Shown in pieces: positions 63,623-64,000 of a stretch of 64,000 nt of DNA (positions are counted from its first letter, which is position 1; every line of letters starts with the position of its first letter). This stretch comes from Lichina pygmaea (taxonomy: Eukaryota; Ascomycota; Lichinomycetes; Lichinales; Lichinaceae). Location of the stretch: positions 2,568,914 to 2,632,913 of the forward strand of contig OY730174.1 in NCBI GenBank assembly GCA_963422465.1, given 5' to 3'. The notes beneath the pieces are model-generated. The model did not search any database and was not told the DNA's origin. It saw nothing but the letters and a program-made list of their open reading frames with translations. The position numbers and the translations under genes were made by a program.

Positions 63623-64000
63623 ATGTCGATGATGTCGACGCGATGGGCCCAAAAACACTGGCCATGACGGTGGCCTCCGCTCGGCGACCTCGGCAGCAAA
63701 AGGCGCCACGCATGCATCCTCTCCGACAACACTCGCCTCGGGAAGGATTCCTTCGTCAGCCACAGTTGCAGCTGCAGCTACTGCAGCAACAGCAGCAACT
63801 ACAGCAACAGCAGCAACTACAGCAACGACGACCACCGACGCCGCCACCGCCGGAGCGCCTGTCCGAGAAACGCAGACGCGAAGAGGACGACGACGAAGAT
63901 GAGCTGGGAAAGCTGTCGGTCTCGAAGCGACGAAGCTCGATATCGAGCGTTAGCAGTACTGGTAGCAGTGCTGGCAGCGGCGGCGGCGGCGGCGGCGGCA
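60584..64000 (+). CDS. PSY2: Psy2/SMEK, protein phosphatase 4 regulatory subunit 3 (truncated by window end)
   Basis: Nine exons are visible (60584-60700, 60791-60887, 60975-61059, 61142-61200, 61344-61679, 61801-62640, 62703-62870, 62930-63099, 63181 to the edge), giving about 897 residues so far with no stop. Psy2 is the R3 subunit that directs PP4 to substrates such as phospho-H2A and Rad53 after DNA damage. The N-terminal PH/EVH1-like domain reads RRRVKVYELRNSDWFDRGTG, FCMGQLVD, LIVWTERPGGLDMALSFQEA and EGCAMIWDF. The SMK-1 domain follows (LPPPELGRLYEIEQIARGAS, DDLHRLCDIMKMAILLNDTA, ALEYDPDFPRHKANHRHYLS), then armadillo-like repeats. The C-terminal region is low-complexity: about 25 Asp in a row, a Gln-rich run, RRPPTPPPPERL, a KRRREEDDDEDE basic/acidic patch and a Gly run at the window edge. 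Intron 5 contains a 7-bp minisatellite. Splice sites are otherwise ordinary. Confidence 0.94.
61712..61775 (+). repeat. 7-bp minisatellite in PSY2 intron 5
   Basis: About eight or nine copies of GTGCCGT (earlier copies TTGCCGT) fill half of the 121-nt intron 61680-61800. The array has no in-frame stop in the exon 5 frame, so open reading continues through it (Cys-Arg-Val-Pro/Cys-Ala-Val repeats), which could mislead gene prediction. Confidence 0.85.

Noticed and set aside
1-64000. Possible secondary-metabolite cluster or CRISPR array
   Set aside because: No polyketide synthase, NRPS, terpene cyclase or clustered tailoring enzymes are present, and the tandem repeats lack the equal-length repeat/spacer layout of a CRISPR array.

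Overview
This window looks like nuclear DNA of a filamentous ascomycete (Pezizomycotina). The genes are compact, with short GT-AG introns of about 50-240 bp, CTGAC/CTAAC-type branch sites and GC-rich codons. Marker proteins of fungal type are present: ApsA/Num1, Tcd-family dehydratase, Vms1, Mte1/Dbl2, uL3m and Cwc24. A Sordariomycete, possibly Hypocreales, is my best guess from the gene style, but the sequence alone does not settle it. I found no rRNA, tRNA, CRISPR or prokaryotic feature.

Layout. 1-9.7 kb: a tRNA threonylcarbamoyladenosine dehydratase (+), the Smc5/6 kleisin Nse4 (-), a 2.8 kb gene-poor stretch that includes a 1.43 kb GC-rich block framed by a 13-bp direct repeat, and mitochondrial ribosomal protein uL3m (-). 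9.9-19.1 kb: PI3-kinase Vps34 (+, nine exons), splicing factor Isy1 (+), mitochondrial GTPase Mtg1 (-), splicing factor Prp38 (-) and a single-pass membrane protein (+). 20-33.2 kb: Vms1 (-), a BAR-SH3 amphiphysin (-), an Mte1/Dbl2-like protein (+) and the 1630-residue cortical dynein anchor ApsA/Num1 (-). 33.2-37.2 kb: a 4 kb repeat locus with no intact gene, made of three tandem repeat families and a dense field of short perfect hairpins. 37.2-38.7 kb: a broken F-box gene. 39.8-45.4 kb: Cwc24 (+), Ku70 (-) and ferrochelatase (+). 46.4-57.7 kb: a conserved-looking orphan (-), a small secreted protein (+), an MFS transporter (+), a PPR protein (+) and an SLC35F-type transporter (-). 60.6 kb to the edge: PP4 regulatory subunit Psy2/SMEK (+), cut off by the window end.

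How the genes relate. Most are unlinked housekeeping genes. Three act in the spliceosome (Isy1, Prp38, Cwc24). Four act in DNA repair or damage signalling (Nse4, Mte1/Dbl2, Ku70, Psy2). Four or five act in mitochondria (uL3m, Mtg1, ferrochelatase, Vms1 in part, PPR protein). There is no operon or metabolite cluster. Many genes are divergent pairs, and their shared promoters repeatedly carry GTAC-rich palindromic stretches.

Most notable points: an in-frame TAG inside the SAP domain of Ku70 that can also be read as a new splice acceptor; the hairpin and repeat locus at 33.6-37.1 kb, including a frame-preserving 156-bp (52-codon) repeat; the block at 6.8-8.3 kb flanked by a 13-bp duplication; and a small secreted protein of unknown role. 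Exon joins were derived by hand from splice signals, reading frame and recalled family similarity, and have not been checked against transcripts.
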